Origin: Gliomastix tumulicola
Lineage: Eukaryota; Ascomycota; Sordariomycetes; Hypocreales; Bionectriaceae
DNA length: 64,000 bases
Direction: 5' to 3'
Assembly: GCA_001599755.1 (NCBI GenBank)
Contig: BCHX01000008.1
Coordinates: 496,001-560,000 of the forward strand
Made by a program: the position numbers and the translations under genes. This document shows positions 24,394-34,364 of this stretch, piece after piece; position 1 is the stretch's first letter, and the number at the start of each line of letters is the position of its first letter. Below the pieces are notes generated by a model. That model was given only the letters and a program-made list of their open reading frames with translations, did not search any database and was not told the origin of the DNA.

Positions 24394-26240
24394 GATGATG
24401 ATGATGCTGCCTGCCGACCCGTGCTACTCGCGCGAAAAGCGTCGTCCCTCCCCAACAAGCCGCAGGGGACTCGCCGATCATTTATGTATTTATTCATCAT
24501 CACCACAGCTCCTTCTTGCCTTGCACGGAATGACCATGCACGTGGGTCTCGGCTTTGCATGTCATCACCACAGGAAGCCGAGCCTTTTCCACGGCAGCTG
24601 ATGGACAGACGTCAGGGCGGGAAGGTCCTTCTGGCGTGCGCCCCCTGACGATGGCGTCCAGCAGCTACACGTGGGCTGATGCTGCCCAATTGCAGGCCCT
24701 GCCAGCGAGCTTTAGGGCACTGGGTCAGCCAATGAGAGCGTCTGTATTAGCGGTCGGTTATGGGGATGACCCGATTCGCACGGACGGGCGTCCCGTGTTA
24801 TTGTTGTTTATTCTTCAGCTGCTTCCTTTCGGCATTTTCCATTCGGCAGGTCAGAGAAGCTTCCATGGAAGGATGGAATGGCTGGGATTAATTCTTCGTC
24901 GGCGGAGATGGCCAATACACAGATGTCGTCTTCATTTTTTTTAAAAAAAATTTGCCTGCTGCAGTCGTTCATCAATAGCTGTGCAGAGGCCAAGCTGCCA
25001 CGGGTCACAGCTGGGAATATCGGACACTCACAAGCCTCGGTCATTGATCACCATCTCCACTGCAAAAGTGCGCAGTACTGCAAAGAGACCGTCTGTGCAG
25101 AATGCCATCACCAAAAAAAAGAAAAGAAAGAATCACAACAGAGCCGTGGCTTTCCGTGCCTCTAGTCGATGCCCAATGCGCTGCATAGGCGTCAAATTCT
25201 TGCATGATCCAGCCAAATGCGACCGAGCATGGCGACGTCCCAGCGCAGCAAAAGTCCCATGAGCAACGAGAAGATCGAGTGACCCAACTTTCGTCTCACT
25301 GGCGAGACACGACCGCTTGAGCATCATCAGCAGTGGACTTGATCCGCCTAAACGATGAAAAAGTCACACTGGGGTAGTTTATTGGAAGCTCAGGCAGCTC
25401 TCACGTGTGTACGGCGCTCGCGTGTGCTTGCTGGCACTGAAGCCCTCCTCCATCCATGATTTTATGTCATTTCATCAGCGCCGATGGTACAGGGAGCTTA
25501 CACTCGGGAGAGCATGACCCAGCTCCATGGCATCTTCCACGCTATCAAGAAGCTTGTTAATAGCCACCAACTATCCAATCTCCCTCAAAAATGGCTCCTA
25601 TCTCATCCCTTGGTCCCCTGCAAACTCTACCATTTCACCTTGAAGCGACCAGCCTCGCGCTCAGCTGATCCACGGTCTCTTCAGCTTACATGTTGCATCC
25701 CCATGCTGGTGGAGAGAGAGTGTGCCAATGCGGCGCGGAAAACGTTCCGACTGTTGACTCGCACGTCGCTGTCAGATTCGGCTTCTTCAAGAGCGAGCGA
25801 GGATGCGCAGCAGCAGCCAGCCGGAAAGCCTTGTTCTCGCTTTTGATACTTCTCTTCTCCTCCTCATGTAGTCAGACCCAGTGACGGTCTTTTGTGCTGC
25901 AGGAACAACTCGCTTCAGATTAATCCGCCAATCACATCCTGCTCCCTTTGGCCGGTCTGCCCGCTGTTCTTCTTGCTGGGGCATGCATTTAACCACGATT
26001 GCCGCTAATATTAACCACAGCACGGCTAATTGCCACGATCGACCCCAGGTCGGGACTTCTTTTCCCCAGATTCTCATAATTTCCTCTGGGTTTTTCGGCT
26101 ATATGATGCTTCTGTGGGCTGTACAAAGTTGTGAAGGCGGAAGCAAGATAAAGATCATATTTATCCGGGGGCTATGATGCTGGATTGATTCACCAACGTG
26201 GTGCGGAACACCCAGAGTCAGCATTTGATAGTCAGTCACA
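24394..26240. other. Long intergenic region, promoter DNA of two divergent genes
   Basis: Holds the upstream regions of the phosphatase and the esterase. There is an A/T inverted tract at about 24936-24952 (eight or more T followed by eight A) and one perfect CTTCCATGGAAG palindrome at 24860-24871. Open frames are short and lack domains. Confidence 0.55.
24860..24871. promoter_or_regulatory. Perfect 12-bp palindrome CTTCCATGGAAG
   Basis: Identical to one of the repeated palindromes in the 49.8-50.0 kb divergent promoter. It lies about 470 bp upstream of the phosphatase start. It is a possible binding site for an unknown dimeric factor. Confidence 0.35.
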
Positions 26241-27400
26241 ATGAGACCAGCATCCCTTCCCCTATTAGCCTCCTTGGCCGTTTCTCAGCAGGTACAGGCA
26301 ACTCCGTGCAAACCGAAATTCAGCTGGGATGATACTGAATCATTGTAAGAGGACATTCCGCACGAAGCACCGGCGATGAAATTCGGGCTGATTCCCGTCA
26401 CAAGGGTCGTGTTCGGGGACTCTTACAGCTTCGTCTATGGAGAATTTGGATACCCGGCATACACCTTCATCGGCGACTACCGCCCAGGAAACCTCGAGTT
26501 CACGCCAGAGGATCTTCTCTCGAACCGGATCTTCCAGAACTTTACCCACAGCACATCAGCAGGAGGGCCCAACTGGTCAGAGTACCTCACTGGCTGTGCG
26601 GTCGAGGAGGGTCAGTGGTATCCGAGAGACTGTGATACCGAGCTTTGGAACTTTGCCTTTGCGGGGGCGAGCTTCTCGGAAGAGTTTCTCGAGCCGCATG
26701 CCGATTTCACTACCCCCATGATTAACCAAACGCAGCAGTTTCTGACTTGGGCCGACCCTGTGCTTGAGCTGGACAAGTCCAAGGCTCTGGTAGCCATCTG
26801 GATTGGAATCAACGACCTTGGGGACGCAGCGAAGCTCAACGTCTCGCTCCCCGAGTTCTACGATGCGATAACGGAGGCGATTTTCGCGCAGAGCGTTCAA
26901 TCTCTTTTCGACGCCGGCTATAAAAACTTCTTGATGCTCAATATCCCTCCACGGGATCGATCACCTTCTTACCGCAACAATGAGGATGGCGCTGCCGAGG
27001 TCAAACAGTGGACTGCTTGGTGGAATGGGAGCCTCAACAAGTGGGCTGAGCGCTTTGCCAGCTCTCATCCTGCCACCAACATCATGGTGTACGACACGAA
27101 CACGGTGCTCAACAAGGTCTTGGACTCGCCGCAGGAGTATGGCATCCTGAACACGACACACGTGTGTGACGGCTGGAACAATGCGACTGTCATTGAGCAT
27201 CCAGAGTGGTTCGGTTGCACGCCGCTGGAGACGTATTTCTGGCTCAATTCTGGACACATGTGAGCATATATCTCCTTCCGCATTTGCCTTTCACCTTGGT
27301 TCGTTTTGACGTTGATCTGACATTCGCTCTTAGTGGCACCACCGCCCACAAGGTTTTAGCAGCGGACATGACGGACTTTCTTAACGAGCAGTCAAACTAA
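26241..27400 (+). CDS. Secreted SGNH/GDSL esterase (CE16 acetylesterase-like)
   Basis: Three exons (26241-26344, 26405-27259, 27334-27400) give 341 residues. The first intron splits the Leu codon just before the catalytic block. A signal peptide (MRPASLPLLASLAVSQQVQA) leads the protein. The nucleophile block VVFGDSYS (Ser41) starts the SGNH fold; WNFAFAGASF and IWIGINDLGD supply the Gly/Asn oxyanion-hole residues; and the last exon begins inside a GHIGTTAHK segment with the likely catalytic His. Several N-glycosylation sequons (NFT, NWS, NVS, NTT, NAT) are present. It resembles fungal acetylesterases acting on acetylated hemicellulose oligomers. Confidence 0.88.
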
Positions 27401-27631
27401 GCTTACCTATAAATATTATAGAGGCATAAACCGTTGATAGCTTATTTAAACTTCTAATATGAGTAGAAACGGTGGCATCGACTACATGAGACTGTCTTGG
27501 AATGTCCGTTTGGAGAAGCCATGCCATATTGAGGCCAGTCACGACAAATAGGTGACGCGGGATAAATAGTAACTGCAGTTGAGCTATGACAGATGTGACA
27601 GAGGGGAATATTTGATGAGATAGGTAGGGCT

Positions 27632-28289
27632 TCAGACACCCGTGTGAACCTTCAAAGCAGCAAGGATCGCCTTCCTTTCCATCAGCTTACTAGCCCAGGC
27701 CGACAAAAGGGGAAAATCATCCTTCAACCCTGGAATGAACGGGCCCGCCCAGCGATACAGCACAAACAGGTAAGCGTCAGCAGCGGTAAACGAGTTTCCC
27801 ACCGCATACTCTGTGCCAGCCGTGCGCAGCTTGCTCTCTATCAACGCAAAGGCCTGCTCGAGATTTTTGAGCGCCTTCTCTCGAACGGCAGCATGCAGCG
27901 TCGGGTCATCGACGAGCCTCTCCGGTCTATAGAGTCCGCCATATGCCTGGCCATGCACCACGCCTCCCAGATAGTTGAGCCACTCATAAACGCGGATCGT
28001 ATCCAAAGTTGTCTTTCCGAGAAATCCTCGCTCGGGCGGGGGCCAGATGCGAGATGACAGTGGCGATTGCCGGGACCTCTGTGATGATCTCATCGCCCAT
28101 TTTGAAAACGGGCACTCGTTTCTTCGGGTTGAGAGCCTTGAACGCGGCCGTGAAGCGTTCGTCTTGGGCCATGTCGACTTCGGCAAGGACAAGTTCGGCA
28201 TCAAGCTCTGCCTCGAGGAGCAAGATATGCGGCGCGATTGAACACGCTTGGGGCGAATACCAGAGCGTTAGGGGCGGTGCAGGTGCCAT
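27632..28289 (-). pseudogene. Glutathione S-transferase (beta-class-like) with a one-base frame break
   Basis: From the ATG at 28289 the frame encodes an N-terminal thioredoxin-like GST domain: LTLWYSPQACSIAPHI, NPKKRVPVF and ITEVPAIATVISHLAP. It then shifts: the continuing homology (RGFLGKTTLDTIRVYEWLNY, a C-terminal GST domain with FTAADAYLFVLYRW) is in another frame down to the TGA at 27634-27632. The break falls in a five-base homopolymer (G run at 28038-28042 on the plus strand). The total span is one base over a whole number of codons, so a single extra base explains everything. I could not find an intron here. It may be a sequencing error, a recent inactivating mutation or, less likely, a functional split. 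The SGNH esterase converges on it 231 bp away. Confidence 0.78.
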
Positions 28290-29704
28290 TTTCGTAGTCG
28301 AGTTGGGGCAGCTTAGGGTACAAAACAATGCCTCGAGTGCTTGTCTCTCTTGCTGAAGAAACGTTGTTCTACGTAGAGAACATCGAGAATTTATACCTGT
28401 CCATCGAATGAGTCGGCATTCATTGATGTCAAAGCACGCAGGGCGCAGATGACATGCACTCTGTACATGATCATGGGTTTATGGGAGCTTGAAGCAGTGC
28501 TGAACGCATGACACACAGTCTGTAAGCTCCGTGAATCGAACCCCTGGATCCAAGCTGTCCTCTCAAATGGCTGTTGCTGTTGATGTCGGGCGGATACGTA
28601 CAAGGGTCCAGGGACTCGCGAGGCCTGAGTTCACTGAAACCATACAACTCGTAGGTGCGGCTCGGCGTTAGAGAAGCAGTATTGTACTCCGTAACTCCGA
28701 TGCGCCTCGGGACTAATTGAGAAGCAAGTGTTGCATTCCGTAACTCCGATAAGGACTATCTTTGTGAGCTCCGTAGCTCCGATTTATGAGAATTTTGAGC
28801 ATGATGGCATTCACAGCAGGTCTCTCGCCATCGAGACGTTGGGTATGACCCTCCGAGTGCAAACAGTCGGTCGGCAAGCCAGCCGGAGGCGCATATAATG
28901 GAGCTTCGCCTAAAGCAAGGGACGAGGTTCGAGGTTCGAGACTTCTAAAGTTATAATTACCGGTAGACTGCAGTGCAACTTCAAATGCACGTGTATCTTG
29001 GACTTGCTATTCGCATTCTCGTGTCCTGATCTTTTGGTGTGCCGCCTTGACGTGAACCTACCCTATACTTAAAACGAGATGGGGGAAATATGCCTCATTT
29101 AGTATGATGACGCGACCCAATGAGAGTCAGAGTAGTTGTCTACACTCATTTAGATGAGTCCTCGGCGGCTTTGGGATTTTCTTGGGTCCAACACCCCCTC
29201 AGATGTAAGGACAGTGAGAAATATGCCGTCGTTGATACCCCCCCGTCATGACCCGTATGCGCCAAAGCAGCAAAGCGGTCATGGCTGACATTTTGAAGTA
29301 AACGCAAGAAGCCTTTCAGCTACAGCCATCATCGCCATACCCTCAAATTCTATGATCGTCCGCTTCTCAGCCTCTTTCCAGCTTCTGTGACGCACCCATA
29401 TGATGATATCGATTCAACGACGTGAGAATATCTGTACGCCGCCCAGGCACTTCTTTTCCATCTAACTCCGTGGGGAAAGATCCCTGCAGTCAGGCGGGAC
29501 ATAAAAGAAGACGACCTGAGCCGCTTATCAGTCCAAAAAGGCCGCTTATCGGTAAAAGGGACCAGGATCATGTTCGCATCTTTTTGTCTCAACGCAGTCT
29601 ACCTCCCCCGCCCCCTCTCATCTTCCATCTCCGGTCTCAGCTACTTGAAGGCTGTCGCGAGCAACAACCCAAATACCATCCCTCTGGGATTGACACCGCT
29701 AGAC
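28290..29704. other. Intergenic with short degenerate repeats
   Basis: Contains the GST promoter, the repeat block at 28671-28783 and the HET gene promoter. No gene recognised. A candidate tRNA-like B box near 28530 was rejected because no cloverleaf forms around it. Confidence 0.55.
28671..28783. repeat. Degenerate direct repeats with core CTCCGTAACTCCGAT
   Basis: Two ~31-bp copies (28671-28701 and 28719-28750) start with GAGAAGCA and end with the 15-bp core. A third, partial copy with core CTCCGTAGCTCCGAT ends at 28783. Confidence 0.8.
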
Positions 29705-31645
29705 ATGCCTTCAAAGTCCATCTATGGCTATCTTCCTTTGCTCCAGGTAGAAGAAGATGTGCCTCAGATCCGCCTCCTCACCCTTGTCAAGGGGAAGGGA
29801 GACGACGAACTGGAGGTCAGCTTGAAGACGGCTGCTCTCACGGAAGAAGCCACTCCTGCCTTCGAGGCCTTATCGTATGCCTGGGGCACGCGAGGAGCCG
29901 CCCTGGACGTCATCGCTAGCGCCGAGACGGGCGGGACGAGGAGCGAGATTTTCCACCTCGAAGTGACGGAGAACCTGGCGTCGGCGCTGTGGTACCTTCG
30001 CTTCGCTGACCGCGATCGGGTGCTGTGGGTGGATAAGATCTGCATTGACCAAAGCAGCATGCAAGAACGGAGCAGCCAGGTGGCCAACATGGCCAATGTC
30101 TACCGCCTGGCTAGCCGGGTTGTCGTCTGGTTGGGGCCCGAGGCCGATAACAGCAAGCTTGCTATGGACAAGCTAGGCGAGCTGAGCTCTAGTGTGGCCG
30201 TGGACTGGCGTACCTTTGCTCTCACACCCGCTGACACCGCCGAATCGCACTGGGCTGACAAGATGGTGGTCCTGCCGTTTAGCGAGGAGGAGCTTTGTGC
30301 AATCGAGAGCCTCTTCTCAAGGTCTTGGTTCGTTCGCCTCTGGGTTATCCAGGAAGTCAAGCTCGCTCAAGAGGCCGTGGTTGTCTGTGGCCATACAAGC
30401 CTGGCATGGAAGGCCCTGATGACCTCCGTGTTCTGCCTTCAAGCCAAACGCGCCACCCGGGCCCTCGTGGTGGGAGGGCCAGGACAGCGATGGCTCTTTC
30501 AAACCTATATCACTCTGCACAATCCACAGGTGGAGACGCAGCTCCCCAATATATTCCATATCGCGAGTGTCTTCCATTGCACCGACGACCGGGATAGAGT
30601 GTATGCCTTGCCTCCGTTGGCCGGCGCTCCCCTCGGGGATCTGAATGTGATTCCAGACTACAAGGCTACCGTGATGGAGGTATACCGGGACTTTGTGCTC
30701 AAATACATCGGATTCTACCGCGAGCTGGATATCATCGTCACTCTGTCGTCTGCGCGATCAGACTGTAGCTGGGTCCCCTCGTTCCACGTGCGTACGACGA
30801 CAACCTACATGAGTTCTGTCATGGCGTCGGGGAACCTGGTAGCTGATTGGGACTATCGTGGTTCGAATATTCTGCGAGTCAAGGGCGTCCACTGCGACAC
30901 CATTCAAGATGTCAACCCTATCAATCTCGACAAGACCGAATTCGAAGCCATTCAGCTTGAGATATCGCGGCTTGTATCCCTGGTTATAGGGAGCGAAGCG
31001 TATACCACGGGATGCAGTGCAATGTTGTTGGCCGTTGCGGCGACTCTGGCGTGCCATCGAGACTTTGTGTTTGATCCTCCAAGCCCGACTGACTGGTCGA
31101 CAGGCCAGTTAGAGGCGCACATGCTGGGGCTGTTGCAGTACTCGCCTGAAGAGGGCGACGAGGTTCTCGACGTCTTACTCCATTTTGCGTCTCACATCTA
31201 CAATAACTGTCATGGGCGAGCACTGGCAACGACCAAGGATGGGCGCTTCGCCCTCGTACCCGGCGACACACAGCCGGGTGATGTACTCTGTTGTCTTTTC
31301 GGCCTTCGAAACATGGCTGTACTCAGACCCGCTCATGATTCAGATTCAGCGGCAGAAGCGCATTACAGAGTCGTCGGATCGTGCTTTGTGCATGGATTGA
31401 GTTCAGGTGAGGCCCTTTTCGGGCCCTTCACAGACTCGTGGCAGCCGGCAGTGGTATTCAGCGAAGTGGAAGAGCACTACCTATGGGTGTACCGGAACTC
31501 AGAGACCGGGGAGGAACTGCATGAGGATCCTCGTCTTGAGCCCTTGCACTACGAGTCGGTGAGAGTCGCGGGGGATGCATGGAGCAAGGTTGCCATTGAC
31601 TACGATCAGCTTGACGCCAAAGTGGTGGACTTTTTTCTTGTTTAG
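29705..31645 (+). CDS. HET-domain (heterokaryon incompatibility) protein
   Basis: A single exon. I choose the ATG at 29705 (MPSKSIYGYLPLLQVEEDVPQIRLL), giving 646 residues, because HET proteins usually begin with Y-x-P-L followed by an IRLL strand. An in-frame ATG at 29570 would add 45 residues that look non-coding. HET motifs are present: ALSYAWG, then ENLASALWYLRF and VLWVDKICIDQ, followed by RSSQVANMANVYRLASRVVVWLG. The remainder, ~400 residues, has no recognised domain, with helical segments around VYRDFVLKYIGFYREL. HET domains trigger cell death when incompatible strains fuse; many genomic copies have no tested role. Its stop lies 22 bp from the stop of the converging GH2 gene. Confidence 0.9.
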   Translation: MPSKSIYGYLPLLQVEEDVPQIRLLTLVKGKGDDELEVSLKTAALTEEATPAFEALSYAWGTRGAALDVIASAETGGTRSEIFHLEVTENLASALWYLRFADRDRVLWVDKICIDQSSMQERSSQVANMANVYRLASRVVVWLGPEADNSKLAMDKLGELSSSVAVDWRTFALTPADTAESHWADKMVVLPFSEEELCAIESLFSRSWFVRLWVIQEVKLAQEAVVVCGHTSLAWKALMTSVFCLQAKRATRALVVGGPGQRWLFQTYITLHNPQVETQLPNIFHIASVFHCTDDRDRVYALPPLAGAPLGDLNVIPDYKATVMEVYRDFVLKYIGFYRELDIIVTLSSARSDCSWVPSFHVRTTTTYMSSVMASGNLVADWDYRGSNILRVKGVHCDTIQDVNPINLDKTEFEAIQLEISRLVSLVIGSEAYTTGCSAMLLAVAATLACHRDFVFDPPSPTDWSTGQLEAHMLGLLQYSPEEGDEVLDVLLHFASHIYNNCHGRALATTKDGRFALVPGDTQPGDVLCCLFGLRNMAVLRPAHDSDSAAEAHYRVVGSCFVHGLSSGEALFGPFTDSWQPAVVFSEVEEHYLWVYRNSETGEELHEDPRLEPLHYESVRVAGDAWSKVAIDYDQLDAKVVDFFLV

Positions 31646-31667
31646 GGATCTTTTTATCTAACGCTGA

Positions 31668-34364
31668 TTACCGTTGCGCTTCGACAATCACAGAGGCCGA
31701 TTTCAAGCCATCTGCTTCAGCACGAATGCGAATCTTGCCGTGGCTGGAGATCTTGGATCTCACAACGGCCAACGCGAGTCCACTGAACGCATTTCGTTCC
31801 TTGGAGGGGAACGCTACCATGTCCGCGGGATCACCGTTGTCCGTCCCAACGATCTCTCCAGGGCCCTCGACCGTGAACTTGATCTTGTCATCAGCCGTGG
31901 GTACGACCTTGCCGTCTTTATCCAGCACTTCAACCGTCAGGAAGGACAAGTCAAGCCCATCGCCGGAGATCTTTGGCCGATCTGGGGTCAAACGTAGCTT
32001 GCTCGGGCTTCCCGTAGTGCGGACAGTGCTCTCCGCCCAGTCCTCCCCATCCTTCCATGTCTTGACATGTACTTCGCCGGACTCATACTTGACGTCGTCC
32101 CAGCGGAAGCGATATTCAAACTCTCCCTTGGAGATGCGTCCTTGAGACTCGCCATTCAGGAAGAGCTCGGCCTCATCAGCCGCCGAGAAGACGTGGACGG
32201 GTGTGACATCTCCAACCCTATCCGGCCAGTTCCAGTGGGGAAGGATGTGAGCCGTCTTGAGGTCTGGTCGCCAACGGGACTGGTACAGATAGAAGCGGTC
32301 CTTCTTGAAGCCCGCCAGATCGATGATGCCGCAGTATGAGCTGCGAGAGCTGTAGTACGGCGTCGGCTCGCCAATGTAGTCGAACCCAGTCCAGACGAAC
32401 TCCCCCGCTACGAACGGGTTCTTGTCCTGGTGCACCCAGACTTTGTCCGGAGAAGCGCCAAAGTCAGAAGTATACAGCTCGTATGCGCTGACGTATCTGC
32501 TCGTGGAGTTGCCGCCTGAGGTGTTGTTGACTGGAGCGCCTGAATCTGCGGCCACAGGGAACATGAAGGTGCCCCTGGTGCTGAGCGTAGACGCAGTCTC
32601 GCTGCCGATGATCATCTTGTCCGGGAACGCCTCGTGGAAGTCAGGGTACAGGGGATGTGTCCGGATGCCCTGGAGGTGTGAGTAGTTGGGCGTGTCGCGG
32701 ATGCCCGAGCCCTGGTAGTTGATGGACAGAATATCCATGGACTTGCCAAACGGCATATCGGGCTTGGCGTAGTTCATCGAGGCGGTGGTCGGTCTCGTGG
32801 GATCCTCGGACAGGATGATGTCGTGCAGATACTTGCCCAGGGCGGCTCCCTCCTCGTCTGTGTACTGCTCACCGACTTCGTTGCCGAAGCTCCAGGCCAC
32901 AACGGACGCATGATTGCGGTCTCTGCGCACAAAGGCCCTGGCGTCGGGCTCATGCCAGTCGTCGAAGATGAGATGGAAGTCCCCGCTCGTCTTGTTGCGC
33001 TGCCACGAGTCAAAGATCTCGTCGATGACGAGGAAGCCGTATCGGTCCGTCAGCTGGAGGAACTCGGTGGCCGGGGGGTTGTGCGACATGCGAATGCTGT
33101 TGACGCCGAGCTCACGGAGAGTCTCCAGCTTCCTCTCCGCTGCCCTGGTGTTGAAGGCAGCTCCCAGGGCTCCGAGATCGTGGTGCTCGTTGACGCCCTT
33201 GAGCTCGACGCGCTCTCCGTTGACGGAGAAGCCCTCGTTGGCGTCAAATTGCAGGTCTCGGATCCCAAACTCCGTCTTGTACCTGTCGACCAGGCGGTTG
33301 CTGACGTAGACTTCGGTAACGGCAAGATACAGATCCGGGCTTTGAGTCGGCGGAGGACCCCAAAGACGCGGGTTCGAAATCTCAAGGGAACCGTTGACAG
33401 TGGCGTGCTTGTCTGACGAGATCGTGATCTCCTGATCCTTGAACTTGGCGACAGCTTCGCCGGCCTTCCCATCTGACTTCCGAATAAAGACTTGAGTTTT
33501 GACTTTGGCCTTTTGACTCCGTCGCCCGTTGTTCTCCAAAGTCACACTGAGATCAACGGTGGCCGACTCCTTCGACACGTCGCGGGTCTTGATGAATGTC
33601 CCCTGAAAGCCAACGTGGACGGCGTTGACTTTTGTCAGCCAGACATTCCGGTACAGACCGCCGCCTGGATACCACCGTGCAGACTGAAGAGGATTGTCCA
33701 GACGAATAGCGAGCTGATTGTCCTTGCCCGGCTTCAAAAAGGGCGTCAGGTCCAGGCGGAAGGAGTTGTATCCGTACGGCCAACCGCCAACGAGGTGGCC
33801 GTTGAGCCAGACGATAGCATACGACATGGCACCGTCAATGTCGAGATAGATTGTCTTGTCCTTGTCCTCGGGAGCGACGGTGATCGATTTGCGGTACCAG
33901 CCCACGCCCTGGACAGGGAGTCTTCCCATGCCGCCACCAACAGGGGGACTGGCCTCGGTGTAGAAGGGTCCCTCCACAGCCCAGTCATGGGGAAGGTTCA
34001 CCTTTTTCCACTCCCCATCGTTGAAGTCTCGTTGGATGAAGGGGATGTCCCCTCCAGGCGGTGCATCCTCTGGGACGGGGTACTGATCGTCTGGGCTGGC
34101 AATGAAGTCATTGCCGGAAGGGAGGATCCAGGGCTTGAGGACCGAAACTTCGCCTAGACCCTCTAGATCAGGGCGCCAGTCGTAGATGACGCCATCGGGA
34201 TTGGTCTCAAATCGTTGGAACCGCCAGTCTCGGTTGATGCTCACGCGTTGTCGAACGTGTGTGCTAGGAGTTGAACGTGTAGTATGAGTGTCCAGAGTTG
34301 CGGCGTCAACTTGCCAGTGACAAGTGAACGAGGCTATTAGCCACACAAGGCCCGAGTGCTTCAT
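31668..34364 (-). CDS. Secreted glycoside hydrolase family 2 beta-galactosidase
   Basis: A single exon of 898 residues with a signal peptide (MKHSGLVWLIASFTCHWQVDA). The order is a sugar-binding jelly-roll domain (WKKVNLPHDWAVEGPF, ...VWLNGHLVGGWPYGYNSF), an immunoglobulin-like domain, then a TIM barrel with the GH2 signatures RMSHNPP and VVAWSFGNEVGEQ. Glu496 in that last motif should be the acid/base. Glu589 in IIGSETAST is the probable nucleophile. FVWTGFDYIGEPTPYY follows. The C-terminal part resembles the extra beta domains (DUF4982 and invasin-like) of fungal and bacterial family members. It probably removes beta-linked galactose from plant polysaccharides or glycans. No intron is needed, which is unusual here given its length. 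Confidence 0.92.
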   Translation of the reverse strand: MKHSGLVWLIASFTCHWQVDAATLDTHTTRSTPSTHVRQRVSINRDWRFQRFETNPDGVIYDWRPDLEGLGEVSVLKPWILPSGNDFIASPDDQYPVPEDAPPGGDIPFIQRDFNDGEWKKVNLPHDWAVEGPFYTEASPPVGGGMGRLPVQGVGWYRKSITVAPEDKDKTIYLDIDGAMSYAIVWLNGHLVGGWPYGYNSFRLDLTPFLKPGKDNQLAIRLDNPLQSARWYPGGGLYRNVWLTKVNAVHVGFQGTFIKTRDVSKESATVDLSVTLENNGRRSQKAKVKTQVFIRKSDGKAGEAVAKFKDQEITISSDKHATVNGSLEISNPRLWGPPPTQSPDLYLAVTEVYVSNRLVDRYKTEFGIRDLQFDANEGFSVNGERVELKGVNEHHDLGALGAAFNTRAAERKLETLRELGVNSIRMSHNPPATEFLQLTDRYGFLVIDEIFDSWQRNKTSGDFHLIFDDWHEPDARAFVRRDRNHASVVAWSFGNEVGEQYTDEEGAALGKYLHDIILSEDPTRPTTASMNYAKPDMPFGKSMDILSINYQGSGIRDTPNYSHLQGIRTHPLYPDFHEAFPDKMIIGSETASTLSTRGTFMFPVAADSGAPVNNTSGGNSTSRYVSAYELYTSDFGASPDKVWVHQDKNPFVAGEFVWTGFDYIGEPTPYYSSRSSYCGIIDLAGFKKDRFYLYQSRWRPDLKTAHILPHWNWPDRVGDVTPVHVFSAADEAELFLNGESQGRISKGEFEYRFRWDDVKYESGEVHVKTWKDGEDWAESTVRTTGSPSKLRLTPDRPKISGDGLDLSFLTVEVLDKDGKVVPTADDKIKFTVEGPGEIVGTDNGDPADMVAFPSKERNAFSGLALAVVRSKISSHGKIRIRAEADGLKSASVIVEAQR

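Noticed and set aside
28525..28560. Possible tRNA B box on the minus strand (GGTTCGATTC)
   Set aside because: The flanking bases do not pair into a T stem, and no A box or acceptor stem lies at the right distance.
32823..33416. 197-codon plus-strand frame inside the GH2 gene
   Set aside because: Antisense shadow of the glycoside hydrolase coding sequence, which has all catalytic motifs.
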